This document shows positions 46,998-56,446 of a stretch of 64,000 bases of DNA, piece after piece; positions within the stretch are counted from its first letter, which is position 1; each line of letters opens with the position of its first letter. Location of the stretch: contig NZ_AP025305.1 in NCBI RefSeq assembly GCF_036492635.1, positions 3,224,001 through 3,288,000 of the forward strand, written 5' to 3'. The notes beneath the pieces are model-generated. The model saw only the letters and a program-made list of their open reading frames with translations. It had not been told where the DNA came from and did not search any database. Both the position numbers and the translations under genes were made by a program. Source of the DNA: Aureibacter tunicatorum (lineage in GTDB: Bacteria; Bacteroidota; Bacteroidia; Cytophagales; Cyclobacteriaceae).

Positions 46998-49364
46998 TTA
47001 AAATTTAAAATTATATGTTACTGAAGGAATAATTCCAAAAATTGAAGTCTTAGTCGCTTCATTCAAGCCTGTGCTTTCATTGGGGCCAAAGGAAATGGAA
47101 GCGGCATTTTGACGATTGTATAAGTTATAAATACTGAAAACCCATTCTCCCGACCATTTTCTATCCTTCTTATTCTGAGGTCTCAATGTAGCCGACACAT
47201 CCATTCTGTGGTAAAATGGCAATCGATTGGCATTTCTATCCGAATATGTTGGTATCGACTGGCCATTGTAATAAAACTGTCCATCCGGATAAGTCACAGG
47301 TCTTCCTGTCTGAAACGCGAAATTAGCTCCAAAACTCCATTTGTCACTCAACTTGTATGAGGCGGTAACAGACAAGTCATGCGTTCTATCATAATTTGTG
47401 CTGTACCAATTTCCATTATTGATTCCCGGGCCTCCAGCCTCGCCTCCCAAAGTTTGTTGCTCGGACTTTGAAAGCGTATAAGCAATCCAACCTGTTAGCG
47501 TTCCTTGGTTTTTCTTCAACAGCATTTCCAAGCCATAAGCTCTGGAATGACCTGCCAATATTTGCGTTTCAATTCTCTCCTGCCCTATCAAATCCGCTCC
47601 GTCGATATAATCCACTCGATTATCAACTGTCTTGTAATAAGCCTCCAGCTCCATGGAATATTTCTCATCCTTGAAATTCTTGAAAAACCCTATTGCATAC
47701 TGGTCTGCCAACTGCGGCTCCACATATTTGCCACTCGGGGCCCATACATCTATTGGCGTCACTGAAGTAGTATTCGATATCAAATGCAAGTACTGAACCA
47801 TGCGATTATACCCCGCTTTGATCGAAGTCGTTGAGTTCAGTTGATAGGAGATCCCCAGCCTTGGTTCGAAATTCCCATGACTGGATATCATTTCGCCACT
47901 GGAGTACGTTTTTTCACTCATTGGCTCCGCGCTTTCATATATTCCCAACTCCTTGTTATATGTCACCGGCAAACCATTTTCATACTCTCCTATAGTCTCC
48001 TCTCCAAATCTTAAAAAGTTGCTGTATCTCAAACCATATTGCAAAGAAATTTTATCTGTAAGCTCATGCACCACATTCACAAACACACCATTCTCTAAAG
48101 CGTATTTGTGATTGATTTTCATTTCATTTATTTGCGACTCGCTATTCATCGGAGTAATATCTCCCGGCGTAAAATCATGATAAATACTGCTGACTCCATA
48201 ATCTACTGTTACTTTGTCATTCATCAACCACCCGAAATCATAAGAGAGTTTGTAATTCTTAACTCCTGCCAGCCAATCCACTCCTTGGCCAAAAATTTGA
48301 AAATTATATCTATACCTGCTATAGGCAAAAGTTAAATCACTGTACAAGTCATCATTGAAAGAATGCTTCCAAGTCAGTGTCCCCGTTAAATTGCCGTACA
48401 CGTTTTTGAAAGCATTTTCTATCTCCATATTATCATCGCCATAATAACCCGACAGAAACAAGTTGTTTTTCTCATTGATCTTATAAGTAAACCTTGCATT
48501 CAAATCATAAAATCCCGCGTAACTGCCAAAATTCGCCGCTCTAAGAAATAAATTGGCATAGGAGGCTCTCCCTGCCAGCATAAACGAGCCCTTGTCCGAT
48601 AACATTGGTCCGTCAACCGCCAGCCTACTTGACAAAATCCCAATCCCTCCATTCACTGCGACTCTATCTTCTCCTGACTTGTGATTTACATTCAATACAG
48701 AAGACGCTCTTCCTCCATAGCTGGCTGGCGCCGCGCCTTTGAACAACTCAATACTGCTCACAGCATCTGCGTTGAAAACAGAGAAAAAACCGAATAAATG
48801 GGAAGTATTGAAAATCGTAGCGTCATCCAACAATACTAAATTTTGATCTCCGGCTCCCCCTCTAACATTGAAACTTCCATCTCCTTCTCCTCCATTTGTC
48901 ACTCCCGGCAATAATTGTATGGACTTTATAATATCCACTTCTCCCAAGACCGCAGGTATCTCCTTGATCTTCTTTGAAGGGATTTTGCTTACTCCCATCT
49001 GGGGAGTTTTGATGTCGACAGCTTTGAATCCCTCATCAGTGACCACCACAGCTTTCAATTTCTTAATGTCGCTTTTCATCGCAACATTTAAAGTCTGATT
49101 GCCAGTAAGGCTCACTTCTTGTTCAAATGATTCATACCCTATATAATTCACAATAAGTTTATATTTTCCCTTGGGAGCGAAAATCTTGAATTTCCCATTG
49201 ACGTCGGTCGTCGCGCCAATAGTCGTACTGTCAAAATAAACCGTCGCGCCGATCAAAGGCTCTCCATTTGCTTGATCTGACAATATACCACTCAATGAAA
49301 AATTCTCTTGAGCTCTCGCCAACACTGGAATGATCATAGCCAGCGTCAATAAGTATTTCAGCAT
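46998..49364 (-). CDS. TonB-dependent outer-membrane receptor
   Basis: A 788-residue receptor with a signal peptide, a carboxypeptidase-regulatory-like domain (about 22-105, LIGATVYFDSTTIGATTDVNGKFKI), a plug domain (about 125-225, with VNGGEGDGSFNVRGGAGDQNLVLLDDATIFN) and a C-terminal 22-strand-type beta-barrel with an aromatic end (SVTYNFKF). It is first in an operon with the DUF4249 lipoprotein. It should import a bulky nutrient or cofactor with TonB energy; the ligand is not apparent. Confidence 0.93.
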   Translation of the reverse strand: MLKYLLTLAMIIPVLARAQENFSLSGILSDQANGEPLIGATVYFDSTTIGATTDVNGKFKIFAPKGKYKLIVNYIGYESFEQEVSLTGNQTLNVAMKSDIKKLKAVVVTDEGFKAVDIKTPQMGVSKIPSKKIKEIPAVLGEVDIIKSIQLLPGVTNGGEGDGSFNVRGGAGDQNLVLLDDATIFNTSHLFGFFSVFNADAVSSIELFKGAAPASYGGRASSVLNVNHKSGEDRVAVNGGIGILSSRLAVDGPMLSDKGSFMLAGRASYANLFLRAANFGSYAGFYDLNARFTYKINEKNNLFLSGYYGDDNMEIENAFKNVYGNLTGTLTWKHSFNDDLYSDLTFAYSRYRYNFQIFGQGVDWLAGVKNYKLSYDFGWLMNDKVTVDYGVSSIYHDFTPGDITPMNSESQINEMKINHKYALENGVFVNVVHELTDKISLQYGLRYSNFLRFGEETIGEYENGLPVTYNKELGIYESAEPMSEKTYSSGEMISSHGNFEPRLGISYQLNSTTSIKAGYNRMVQYLHLISNTTSVTPIDVWAPSGKYVEPQLADQYAIGFFKNFKDEKYSMELEAYYKTVDNRVDYIDGADLIGQERIETQILAGHSRAYGLEMLLKKNQGTLTGWIAYTLSKSEQQTLGGEAGGPGINNGNWYSTNYDRTHDLSVTASYKLSDKWSFGANFAFQTGRPVTYPDGQFYYNGQSIPTYSDRNANRLPFYHRMDVSATLRPQNKKDRKWSGEWVFSIYNLYNRQNAASISFGPNESTGLNEATKTSIFGIIPSVTYNFKF

Positions 49365-49802
49365 AAATAAAGTAATTAATTAGTTATAGATTGTTCACGA
49401 TTTTCAATAACCGCAGTGATAAATATAATCGCAGATTTGTAGTATTTTAACTCTATTCTTAATTATGGAGCGAAATTCACCGTTTTGGAGTGAAAATTTC
49501 GTCTTGCGAGACCACTAACTTAAAGATCAACATTGAAAACATCAACTCTTCATTAGCATTCTTATGATTTCGAACATATCGCATTATTTTCAAAACATTC
49601 AAATGATAAAAAATAAATCAAAAAATCAGTTTGACTTCAAACATGATTTGCCAAATATTGAATGCTTGTGTTAAATGAAATTTTCAAATTCAAACCATTT
49701 AAAAATATTTTTCGCCATTTCTATAAAAGCCGTAAGATATAATAACAAATAGTCCTATTTTTAGTGAAAATTTTAAACATTCATTTTTTATAACTATAAC
49801 TT
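49365..49802. other. Gene-free divergent intergenic region
   Basis: 438 AT-rich bases between the TonB receptor operon and the M16 peptidase operon. No open frame of note, no clear palindrome beyond a short GTCT/AGAC pair near 49502. It must hold the promoters for both operons, but I could not place them. Confidence 0.5.
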
Positions 49803-51134
49803 ATGCGCAGATTTTGGTTAATAGCAATCGCCGCAGTAATGTCCACATCAATTTTCGCTCAGACGGCCAAGCCAATAGAGTTTGAAAAGTATACTTTGGA
49901 CAATGGCTTGAAGGTTATCTTGCACGAAGACCACTCAACTCCCATAGTAGCCATCTCAGTGATGTACCATGTGGGGTCTAAAAATGAAGACCCCAACCGT
50001 ACAGGTTTCGCTCACTTCTTTGAGCATTTGCTCTTTGAAGGTTCTGAAAATATCGATAGAGGCGAATACATGAAAATCGTCCAAAACGAAGGAGGTGTAT
50101 TGAATGCCAACACAACTCACGATCGAACTTATTATTATGAAATTCTGCCGTCAAACAAATTAGAGCTCGGACTATGGATGGAATCAGAAAGAATGCTCCA
50201 TGCTAAAATCGATCAAACAGGTGTTGAAACGCAATGCGAAGTCGTAAAAGAAGAAAAAAGAATGCGTATTGACAACCAGCCTTACATGTCGTTCAGCAAG
50301 CATATGTTCGAAAGCGCTTTTACAGAACATCCTTATAAATGGACTGTCATTGGAGAAATGGAGCATCTTAACGCAGCCAAGCTTGACGAATTCATGAGCT
50401 TCTACCAGACTTTCTATGTTCCCAATAACGCTATCTTGTCAGTGGCTGGGGATATCACCATGGAAGAGACAAAATCTCTCGTGTCAAAATATTTTTCAAC
50501 AATTCCTAAAGGCAATCACTCCATTCCTCGTCCCGATAAAAACGAGCCAGCTCTAAAGGCAGAAGTTAGAAAAACTGTTTACGACAACATTCAATTGCCG
50601 GCAATATTCACTGGTTACCGCATGCCTGGACAAGGAACCCCTGACGCTTATGCTTTGGAAATGCTCGTCCAATACCTGTCAAGCGGAAAAAGCTCAGCTC
50701 TGTACAAGGAAATTGTCGACAAAAAGCAACTTGCTCTTCAACTAGGCGCTTTTCCATACAGCCTTGAAGACCATGGCATGTTTATCACTTACGGAATCGC
50801 CAACTCGGGAGTCGAGCTTGAAGATTTGGAAGCCGCTGTAAACGAAGAAATCAACAAAGTGAGAAACCAAAAAATCAGCGATAGGGATTTGCAAAAAATT
50901 AAAAATCAAATCGAAAACGATTTTGTATCATCTAACGGTCGTGTAGAAGGAATCGCTGAAAGCCTTGCCAATTATGAAATGTATTTTGGCGATGCGAATC
51001 TAATCAACACTGAAATCAAAAGATACATGGAAGTCACCACTGATGACATACAACGCGTTGCTCAAAAATACTTAATTGAAAGCAATCGCGTAGTTCTTAA
51101 CTATCTACCAAAGGAACAGGAGCCCGTTCAATAG
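49803..51134 (+). CDS. M16-family zinc metalloprotease (active subunit)
   Basis: A 443-residue exported protease with a signal peptide ending FAQ. The inverted zinc motif HFFEH (H71, E74, H75) and the downstream glutamate region CEVVKEEKRM define an active M16B (insulinase/processing-peptidase-type) enzyme. It is followed, 80 bp later, by a second M16 protein lacking the zinc motif. Together they match the paired active/inactive subunits common in this family. Periplasmic peptide degradation is likely. Confidence 0.92.
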   Translation: MRRFWLIAIAAVMSTSIFAQTAKPIEFEKYTLDNGLKVILHEDHSTPIVAISVMYHVGSKNEDPNRTGFAHFFEHLLFEGSENIDRGEYMKIVQNEGGVLNANTTHDRTYYYEILPSNKLELGLWMESERMLHAKIDQTGVETQCEVVKEEKRMRIDNQPYMSFSKHMFESAFTEHPYKWTVIGEMEHLNAAKLDEFMSFYQTFYVPNNAILSVAGDITMEETKSLVSKYFSTIPKGNHSIPRPDKNEPALKAEVRKTVYDNIQLPAIFTGYRMPGQGTPDAYALEMLVQYLSSGKSSALYKEIVDKKQLALQLGAFPYSLEDHGMFITYGIANSGVELEDLEAAVNEEINKVRNQKISDRDLQKIKNQIENDFVSSNGRVEGIAESLANYEMYFGDANLINTEIKRYMEVTTDDIQRVAQKYLIESNRVVLNYLPKEQEPVQ

Positions 51135-51214
51135 GCTACCCATTCAAGAGGAACCAATTAGCTCTAATTAAATCAGAGCTATGTTAAACATGTAAATTTA
51201 AATCAGTGAATACC

Positions 51215-53278
51215 ATGAAAAAATATATTTTATCGATATTAATACTTGCCGCTTGTTTTAACAGCTTTGCTCAAGTGGACAGGTCTATTCGCCCGAAAGC
51301 CGGTCCCGCGCCTGAAGTAAAAATGGGCGAATCCACTCACTTCCAACTCAAAAATGGGTTAAAGGTATATGTGGTCGAAAATCATAAACTTCCCAAAATT
51401 ACCGCTAGCCTTATTTTTCATACTGGTCCCATTTATGAAGGCGATATTGCCGGGCTGATGAGTGCCACAGGCAACTTGATGATGGGCGGAACGCAAAATA
51501 GAAGCAAAGATGAGCTTAACGAAGAAATCGATTTTCTGGGTGCTCACCTTAATGCAACGTCAGGTAGCGTAAGCACTTCAGGCCTGAGCAAGTATACTGA
51601 CAAGCTTTTTTCTCTGATGGCCGAAGTTGCTCTCAAGCCTGATTTCAAGCAAGAAGAGCTAGACAAATGGAAAAAACAAATGAATTCAGGCTTGAAAGCA
51701 GATGAAAAAGATCCTAATTCGCTATCCAGTAAAATTTCAAGAATCGCATTGCATGGCAAGGATCATGTATACGGTGAATTCATAACTGAAGAATCTATTG
51801 AAGCCATCTCAATTGAAGATTGTCAACAATACTACAATCGCTATTTCAAGCCTAGCATCGCTTACTTGGCTATTGTAGGGGATATTACTCCAAAAGAAGC
51901 GAAAAAGCTTGTCAAAACATATTTTAACAAATGGGAAGGCGGCGAAGTAAAGAAAGATTCTTTTGAAGCTTCTCAAGCTCCTTCTGAAAACAAAGTAGCT
52001 CTATTCGACCTGCCTTCGGCCGTGCAATCAGTAATAAACGTGTCATACCCTATCGACCTAAAGCAAGGACATGCCGATATAATGCCGATGACAGTGCTCA
52101 ACCACATCCTAGGAGGCGGTTCCGCTGGAAGACTTTTCCAAAATTTACGCGAGGACAAAGCATTCACTTATGGAGCTTATTCCGATTTTGAAACGGATCA
52201 GCTCGTAGGTAATTTTTCCGCTTCAGCGAGTGTTAGAACTGAAGTTACCGACAGCGCGGTGCATGAGATTCTATACGAAATGAACAGAATCAACAATGTG
52301 AAAATCACTGACGAAGAACTCCAAAACACTAAAAATGCTCTTGCCGGCAGATTTTCCATTGCTTTGCAAAACCCTAGCACTGCTGCGAGGTTCGCATTGA
52401 ACACAGCCCGTTATAACTTGCCTGAGAACTATTACCAAACCTATTTGCAAAGGCTGGACGCTGTGACTAGCGATGATATACTAAGAGTAGCAAAAAAATA
52501 TATCAAGCCTTCAAACGCGCATATTATCATCGTAGGAAACACGAAAGAATTCGCTTCAAAATTGGAAAAATTTGGAGAGATAAGCTATTATAATAATGAT
52601 GGAGAAACTTATGTGCCAAAACTCCCTGAAATTCCAGAAGGATTGACAGCTGAAACAGTAATCAACACCTACTTGCAAAATATCGGAGGTCAGGAAAAAG
52701 TCAGCTCGCTTCAAAATATTGAGATGAACCTAAGCGCTGAAATCCAAGGAAGAGAAATCACCATGATTTCATACAATGATCAAAATGGCAGGCTTTATCA
52801 AGCTACGGCTATGGGAAGCATGATTTTGCAAAAAACGGTATTTGATGGAAAAAATGGAATTGTGACGATACAAGGTCAAAATAAAAGCATGACAGAAAGT
52901 GAAGTCAGCGATGCGAAAATAACATCCTTGCCAGTGCCTCAACTTATGTACGCAAAAGAAGGCGTAAAATCCTCCATCAATGGAGTCGAAAAAGTCATGA
53001 GTTCGCCGGCTTATATTGTAAATGTGGAGTATCCGTCAGGAAAAAAAGGAAAAGAATACTATGATATTCAAACAGGCCGCTTGGTAAAGTCCGTACAGTT
53101 TCAAGAAACTCCCCAAGGTGTAATTCCGCAGGCGATTATCTTGTCAAATTACAAGGAAGTGGAAGGTGTTAAAATACCACAAACATTCACTGTTCCAATG
53201 GGACCACAAGAAATCATATTCAATGTGAATGACATCAAAATCAACCAAGACAAAGTCACTTATTTTGAATCTTTATAA
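51215..53278 (+). CDS. M16-family inactive partner subunit with C-terminal LolA-like domain
   Basis: About 687 residues from the ATG at 51215 (a GTG at 51206 also opens the frame but gives a less natural signal peptide). The M16 fold is present, but the HxxEH position reads ATGNL, so it cannot bind zinc as usual. A second half with LGGGSAGRLFQNLREDKAFTYGAYS is conserved. The last 200 residues (from YVPKLPEIPEGLTAETVINTYLQNIGG) form an extra beta-rich domain resembling lipoprotein-carrier (LolA-like) folds. It probably assists the active subunit. Confidence 0.85.
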   Translation: MKKYILSILILAACFNSFAQVDRSIRPKAGPAPEVKMGESTHFQLKNGLKVYVVENHKLPKITASLIFHTGPIYEGDIAGLMSATGNLMMGGTQNRSKDELNEEIDFLGAHLNATSGSVSTSGLSKYTDKLFSLMAEVALKPDFKQEELDKWKKQMNSGLKADEKDPNSLSSKISRIALHGKDHVYGEFITEESIEAISIEDCQQYYNRYFKPSIAYLAIVGDITPKEAKKLVKTYFNKWEGGEVKKDSFEASQAPSENKVALFDLPSAVQSVINVSYPIDLKQGHADIMPMTVLNHILGGGSAGRLFQNLREDKAFTYGAYSDFETDQLVGNFSASASVRTEVTDSAVHEILYEMNRINNVKITDEELQNTKNALAGRFSIALQNPSTAARFALNTARYNLPENYYQTYLQRLDAVTSDDILRVAKKYIKPSNAHIIIVGNTKEFASKLEKFGEISYYNNDGETYVPKLPEIPEGLTAETVINTYLQNIGGQEKVSSLQNIEMNLSAEIQGREITMISYNDQNGRLYQATAMGSMILQKTVFDGKNGIVTIQGQNKSMTESEVSDAKITSLPVPQLMYAKEGVKSSINGVEKVMSSPAYIVNVEYPSGKKGKEYYDIQTGRLVKSVQFQETPQGVIPQAIILSNYKEVEGVKIPQTFTVPMGPQEIIFNVNDIKINQDKVTYFESL

Positions 53279-53345
53279 TTGCTCGACATATAAGCTTTAG
53301 GGAAAGCCCAAAAGCATTGTTTGTTAAGTTGCATCGAGCAAATGA

Positions 53346-53396
53346 AGGAAGAGCAAGGCGCATCACTGCCGTCTTTGCTTTTCCTTTTTTATTTAA
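53346..53396 (+). terminator. Imperfect terminator after the M16 operon
   Basis: AAGGAAGAGCAAGGC (from about 53345) pairs imperfectly with GCCGTCTTTGCTTTTCCTT (ending near 53387), followed by a T-run. Another pair, TGCTCGA (53280) and TCGAGCA (53334), lies just upstream. Confidence 0.45.
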
Positions 53397-53440
53397 GCAA
53401 AATGCTTGGTTATTTGCGTCATAAATCTTAGTCCTAAAAA

Positions 53441-53956
53441 ATGAAAAACGAAGACCTTCACAAAAATATCTTAATAAAAAAAGGAGATTTTTTCATCAAA
53501 AACGGTCAACAAAACTTCCAAATTGGTCAAGTGCTTCAAGGTGTTTTGAGAGGCTTCGCCCTTAATAATGACAGCGAAGAAATCACCACACATTTTTTCA
53601 TTGAAAAAGATCTTGTATCAGGCAACTATGTGCCAAATATTCCATCAACGATGAATATACAAGCTCTTGAAGACTGCAAATTATCCGTAGCCAATTACAA
53701 AGATGTATTTTCTCTGGTGAACACCGACTCGGAACTCACTCGAATTATTTTAGCCAACTTTCAAAAGCTAAATCAACAAAACCACTCAAGAATTGAAATG
53801 CTCATCTCAGGAGATGCTTTGGAAAAATACAAATGGTTTTTAACAGAATACCCTAGGCTTCTTAATCGAATTCCTCATTATTATATCGCCAGCTTTTTAG
53901 GAATGACGCCAACTCAATTAAGCCGAACACGCAAGACTTTTTATCAACAAATGTAA
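53441..53956 (+). CDS. Crp/Fnr-family transcriptional regulator
   Basis: A 171-residue regulator with a cyclic-nucleotide-binding beta-roll (about 10-105) and a short DNA-binding helix-turn-helix near the end (HYYIASFLGMTPTQLSRTRKTF), the Bacteroidota form of Crp/Fnr. No Cys cluster of FNR type is visible. It is directly followed (57 bp) by a lipoprotein with an SRPBCC-like domain, a pairing repeated at the right end of the window. Confidence 0.88.
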   Translation: MKNEDLHKNILIKKGDFFIKNGQQNFQIGQVLQGVLRGFALNNDSEEITTHFFIEKDLVSGNYVPNIPSTMNIQALEDCKLSVANYKDVFSLVNTDSELTRIILANFQKLNQQNHSRIEMLISGDALEKYKWFLTEYPRLLNRIPHYYIASFLGMTPTQLSRTRKTFYQQM

Positions 53957-54012
53957 ATGCAACTGCCTTGGCATTCGAATAATTTCGCATCATAAACAAT
54001 ATACCAATATTT

Positions 54013-54651
54013 ATGAATGCGCTTAAAAAATTACTCTGCTGCACTATGCTACTCTCAACAGTATCTTGCACGCTTCAAAAAAACGATCATTCGGCTTTAC
54101 CTTCCGCCCATAATTCCAGCCAACATTCGATTCACAACCATTCTTCATCAAAAAATTCAGCTCCTATGAAAGTCCAAAAGCCCAATAGAAAATCCTACTC
54201 TTATCAGCAAGTTATTCATGGATCTATAGATAAGATTATGCCTTTATACTGTCCTGTAAGAGAACTGGATTGGTGTGAAAACTGGCAACCTAATATTGTA
54301 ATCAGCAATTCTGGCATTGTTGAAAAAGATTGCATATTCACAACAAATCATGGGGACCTAGAAGTTGTTTGGGTTGTAACGGAATATGACATTGCCAAAG
54401 GCCTTGTGGAAATGTATTATCATGTGCCAAAAACATTAATCACCAAGCTGTCGATACAAGTCCAATCGATTGATGAACAGACTAGCCAAGCAAGGCTCAC
54501 TTATACTAAAACTGCACTTAGTCCATCGGGAGACAAAGTTTTGGAAAAATTCACAAAAGAAGGCTATGATATAATGATGGACTCTTGGGAAAAAGCGATG
54601 AACCACTATCTAAAAACAGGCGAAATGCTTACTGGATTACCCAATTTTTAA
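54013..54651 (+). CDS. SRPBCC-like (START-fold) lipoprotein
   Basis: A 212-residue protein with a lipobox (STVSC, Cys19), a His/Ser-rich linker, and a C-terminal SRPBCC-like domain (about 60-205) starting YQQVIHGSIDKIMPLYCPVRELDWCENW, followed by FTTNHGDLEVVWVVTEYD and YYHVPKTLITKLSIQVQ strands. The fold binds hydrophobic ligands in a deep pocket. It is probably co-transcribed with the Crp/Fnr regulator before it. Ligand unknown. Confidence 0.75.
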   Translation: MNALKKLLCCTMLLSTVSCTLQKNDHSALPSAHNSSQHSIHNHSSSKNSAPMKVQKPNRKSYSYQQVIHGSIDKIMPLYCPVRELDWCENWQPNIVISNSGIVEKDCIFTTNHGDLEVVWVVTEYDIAKGLVEMYYHVPKTLITKLSIQVQSIDEQTSQARLTYTKTALSPSGDKVLEKFTKEGYDIMMDSWEKAMNHYLKTGEMLTGLPNF

Positions 54652-54694
54652 TTAGTTAGTTTCCGCAATAGGACAATTACATTTAAATACCATA

Positions 54695-54714
54695 CTTCCT
54701 CCCTTTGGAGGAAG
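54695..54714. repeat. Short intergenic palindrome
   Basis: CTTCCTCC (54695-54702) pairs perfectly with GGAGGAAG (54707-54714) around a 4-nt loop, 44 bp after the SRPBCC gene. It could terminate transcription or be a dispersed palindromic element. Confidence 0.45.
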
Positions 54715-54918
54715 ATAAGAGGGAAGGTTTATATCAATAATTTTTCTTACTGAATATATACAACCCTCTTATCGCTTTGCATTCATTTTTAATAAAAAGC
54801 AATTCTTTCTCACAAATCAAACTTTAGCAGAAAAACTGAATTATTACAACTAAATAAAACTAAATTAAAACATAATGTTAATTTTGAAACATAATAATAA
54901 CAAAATTAACATTAACCA

Positions 54919-56331
54919 ATAAAAAAACTACTTTCAATTTTATTTATCATCATTACTTTCAAAGCTCACTCGCAGGATGAAAGCATTCTTAAAAGACCAA
55001 AAATCGATAAAAGAACAGAACTCTTAAGCATCGTATTTAGACTTGCGGAGGCAAGAGAGTACTCTAGTAATGCTTTTCCATTATATGTTGATAAAATCAA
55101 TGCTCACTTCATCCCTTACAAAAAACATCCGCTTATACGATTTGTCAAATCCGATGTAATTGGGAAAAATTTCGTCGGATATGACGCTGTAATGAAAATG
55201 GCTATTCAAATCACCGACCCTCCAGGCATGGAGCCCATTGTGCCATTTACAAATGAATTGCCGGATAAAAGATGGGGAAAAGAAAACGCTAATAAATTTT
55301 TAAAACTGTTGAACCAATTCTACACTGACGCGAAATGCGAAGAATTCTTCCAAAGCAATGAAGCATTGTATGAAGAGGCTTCCAGAAGGTTTGGCCTCGT
55401 ATACGACGAATTGGATCTCAAATGGTACAAGGACTTTTATGGACAACAACCGAAAGGCGAGTTCAGAATCGTTATCGGACTTGGAAACGGCGGTGGAAAT
55501 TATGGACCAAACATTGTCATGCCCGACGGAAAAGATATTATCTATGCTATCATGGGAGCTTACACAACGGATTCCACTGGAATGGCTGTTTTTAAAATTC
55601 ATCAATACTTTCCTACCCTATTGCATGAGTTCAATCATTCGTTTGTCAATCATTTAGTCGAAAAACATCATCCCGAACTTAAGAAAAGCGGCAAAAAGAA
55701 TTTTAAACCTGTTAAAGATCTAATGATTTCTCAAGCTTATGGTGGCTGGCAGACGATGTATGCAGAGTCGATGGTTAGAGCCTCGGTTATTAAATACTTG
55801 GAAGATCACAAGTCAAAAAAACGCGATGAAGAACTTACTGAAGAAATAAGCAGAGGGTTTATCTGGACGGATAAATTAGTAGCAAAACTCAATGAATACG
55901 ATCAAAATCGCAAGGAATACCCGTCTCTTGAATCATTCATGCCTGAAATCATCAAATTTTTCGACCAAACGGCATTTGAAATTTATGAACTAAATCGACA
56001 AGTAAACAACAAAAGGCCTCAAATCCTTGATTTTTATCCATTTGACAATAACGCTAAAAACGTTGATCCATCCATCAAGGAGCTTGTTTTGACTATGGAC
56101 AAAAATATTTCAGAATTAAACTTATGGATATCAAGGTCTTATAATGACAATAAAACATATCCGGAAGCAGAAAACATAACTTTCGATTCAGAGACAAAAA
56201 AGCTTAAGATCGAGTTTAAAAAACTGGAAGCTAATACCTCGTACCAGTTCAAACTGAGACAATGGGCAATCAAGACAGAGGAAGGCTATGGGATCAACGA
56301 TTATACTGTTTCATTTGATACTAGTAAATAA
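54919..56331 (+). CDS. DUF4932-type exported protein with HExxH motif and apparent AUA start
   Basis: The frame continues upstream of the first ATG (55192). From an ATA at 54919 it encodes a typical signal peptide (KKLLSILFIIITFKAHSQ) and then 73 residues of well-formed protein, giving about 470 residues in all. No ATG, GTG or TTG occurs in frame between the in-frame stop at 54913 and 55192. The domain contains LLHEFNHSF (HExxH zinc-protease-like) and a C-terminal fibronectin-like beta region (KKLEANTSYQFKLRQWAI). DUF4932 membership is from memory. The gene either uses AUA or has lost its start codon recently. Confidence 0.75.
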   Translation: MKKLLSILFIIITFKAHSQDESILKRPKIDKRTELLSIVFRLAEAREYSSNAFPLYVDKINAHFIPYKKHPLIRFVKSDVIGKNFVGYDAVMKMAIQITDPPGMEPIVPFTNELPDKRWGKENANKFLKLLNQFYTDAKCEEFFQSNEALYEEASRRFGLVYDELDLKWYKDFYGQQPKGEFRIVIGLGNGGGNYGPNIVMPDGKDIIYAIMGAYTTDSTGMAVFKIHQYFPTLLHEFNHSFVNHLVEKHHPELKKSGKKNFKPVKDLMISQAYGGWQTMYAESMVRASVIKYLEDHKSKKRDEELTEEISRGFIWTDKLVAKLNEYDQNRKEYPSLESFMPEIIKFFDQTAFEIYELNRQVNNKRPQILDFYPFDNNAKNVDPSIKELVLTMDKNISELNLWISRSYNDNKTYPEAENITFDSETKKLKIEFKKLEANTSYQFKLRQWAIKTEEGYGINDYTVSFDTSK

Positions 56332-56352
56332 ATCATTGCCTTAATAATCATT

Positions 56353-56403
56353 CAAGCTGATTTTAATTAAATCTATATCCTAAAATCAGCTTGATCCTTT
56401 CTC
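56353..56403. terminator. Bidirectional terminator hairpin
   Basis: CAAGCTGATTTTA (56353-56365) pairs perfectly with TAAAATCAGCTTG (56391-56403) between convergent genes. Confidence 0.75.
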
Positions 56404-56446
56404 GAAAAAAACATGCTTGCCAATATTCAATTTTTAAGCATATTGC

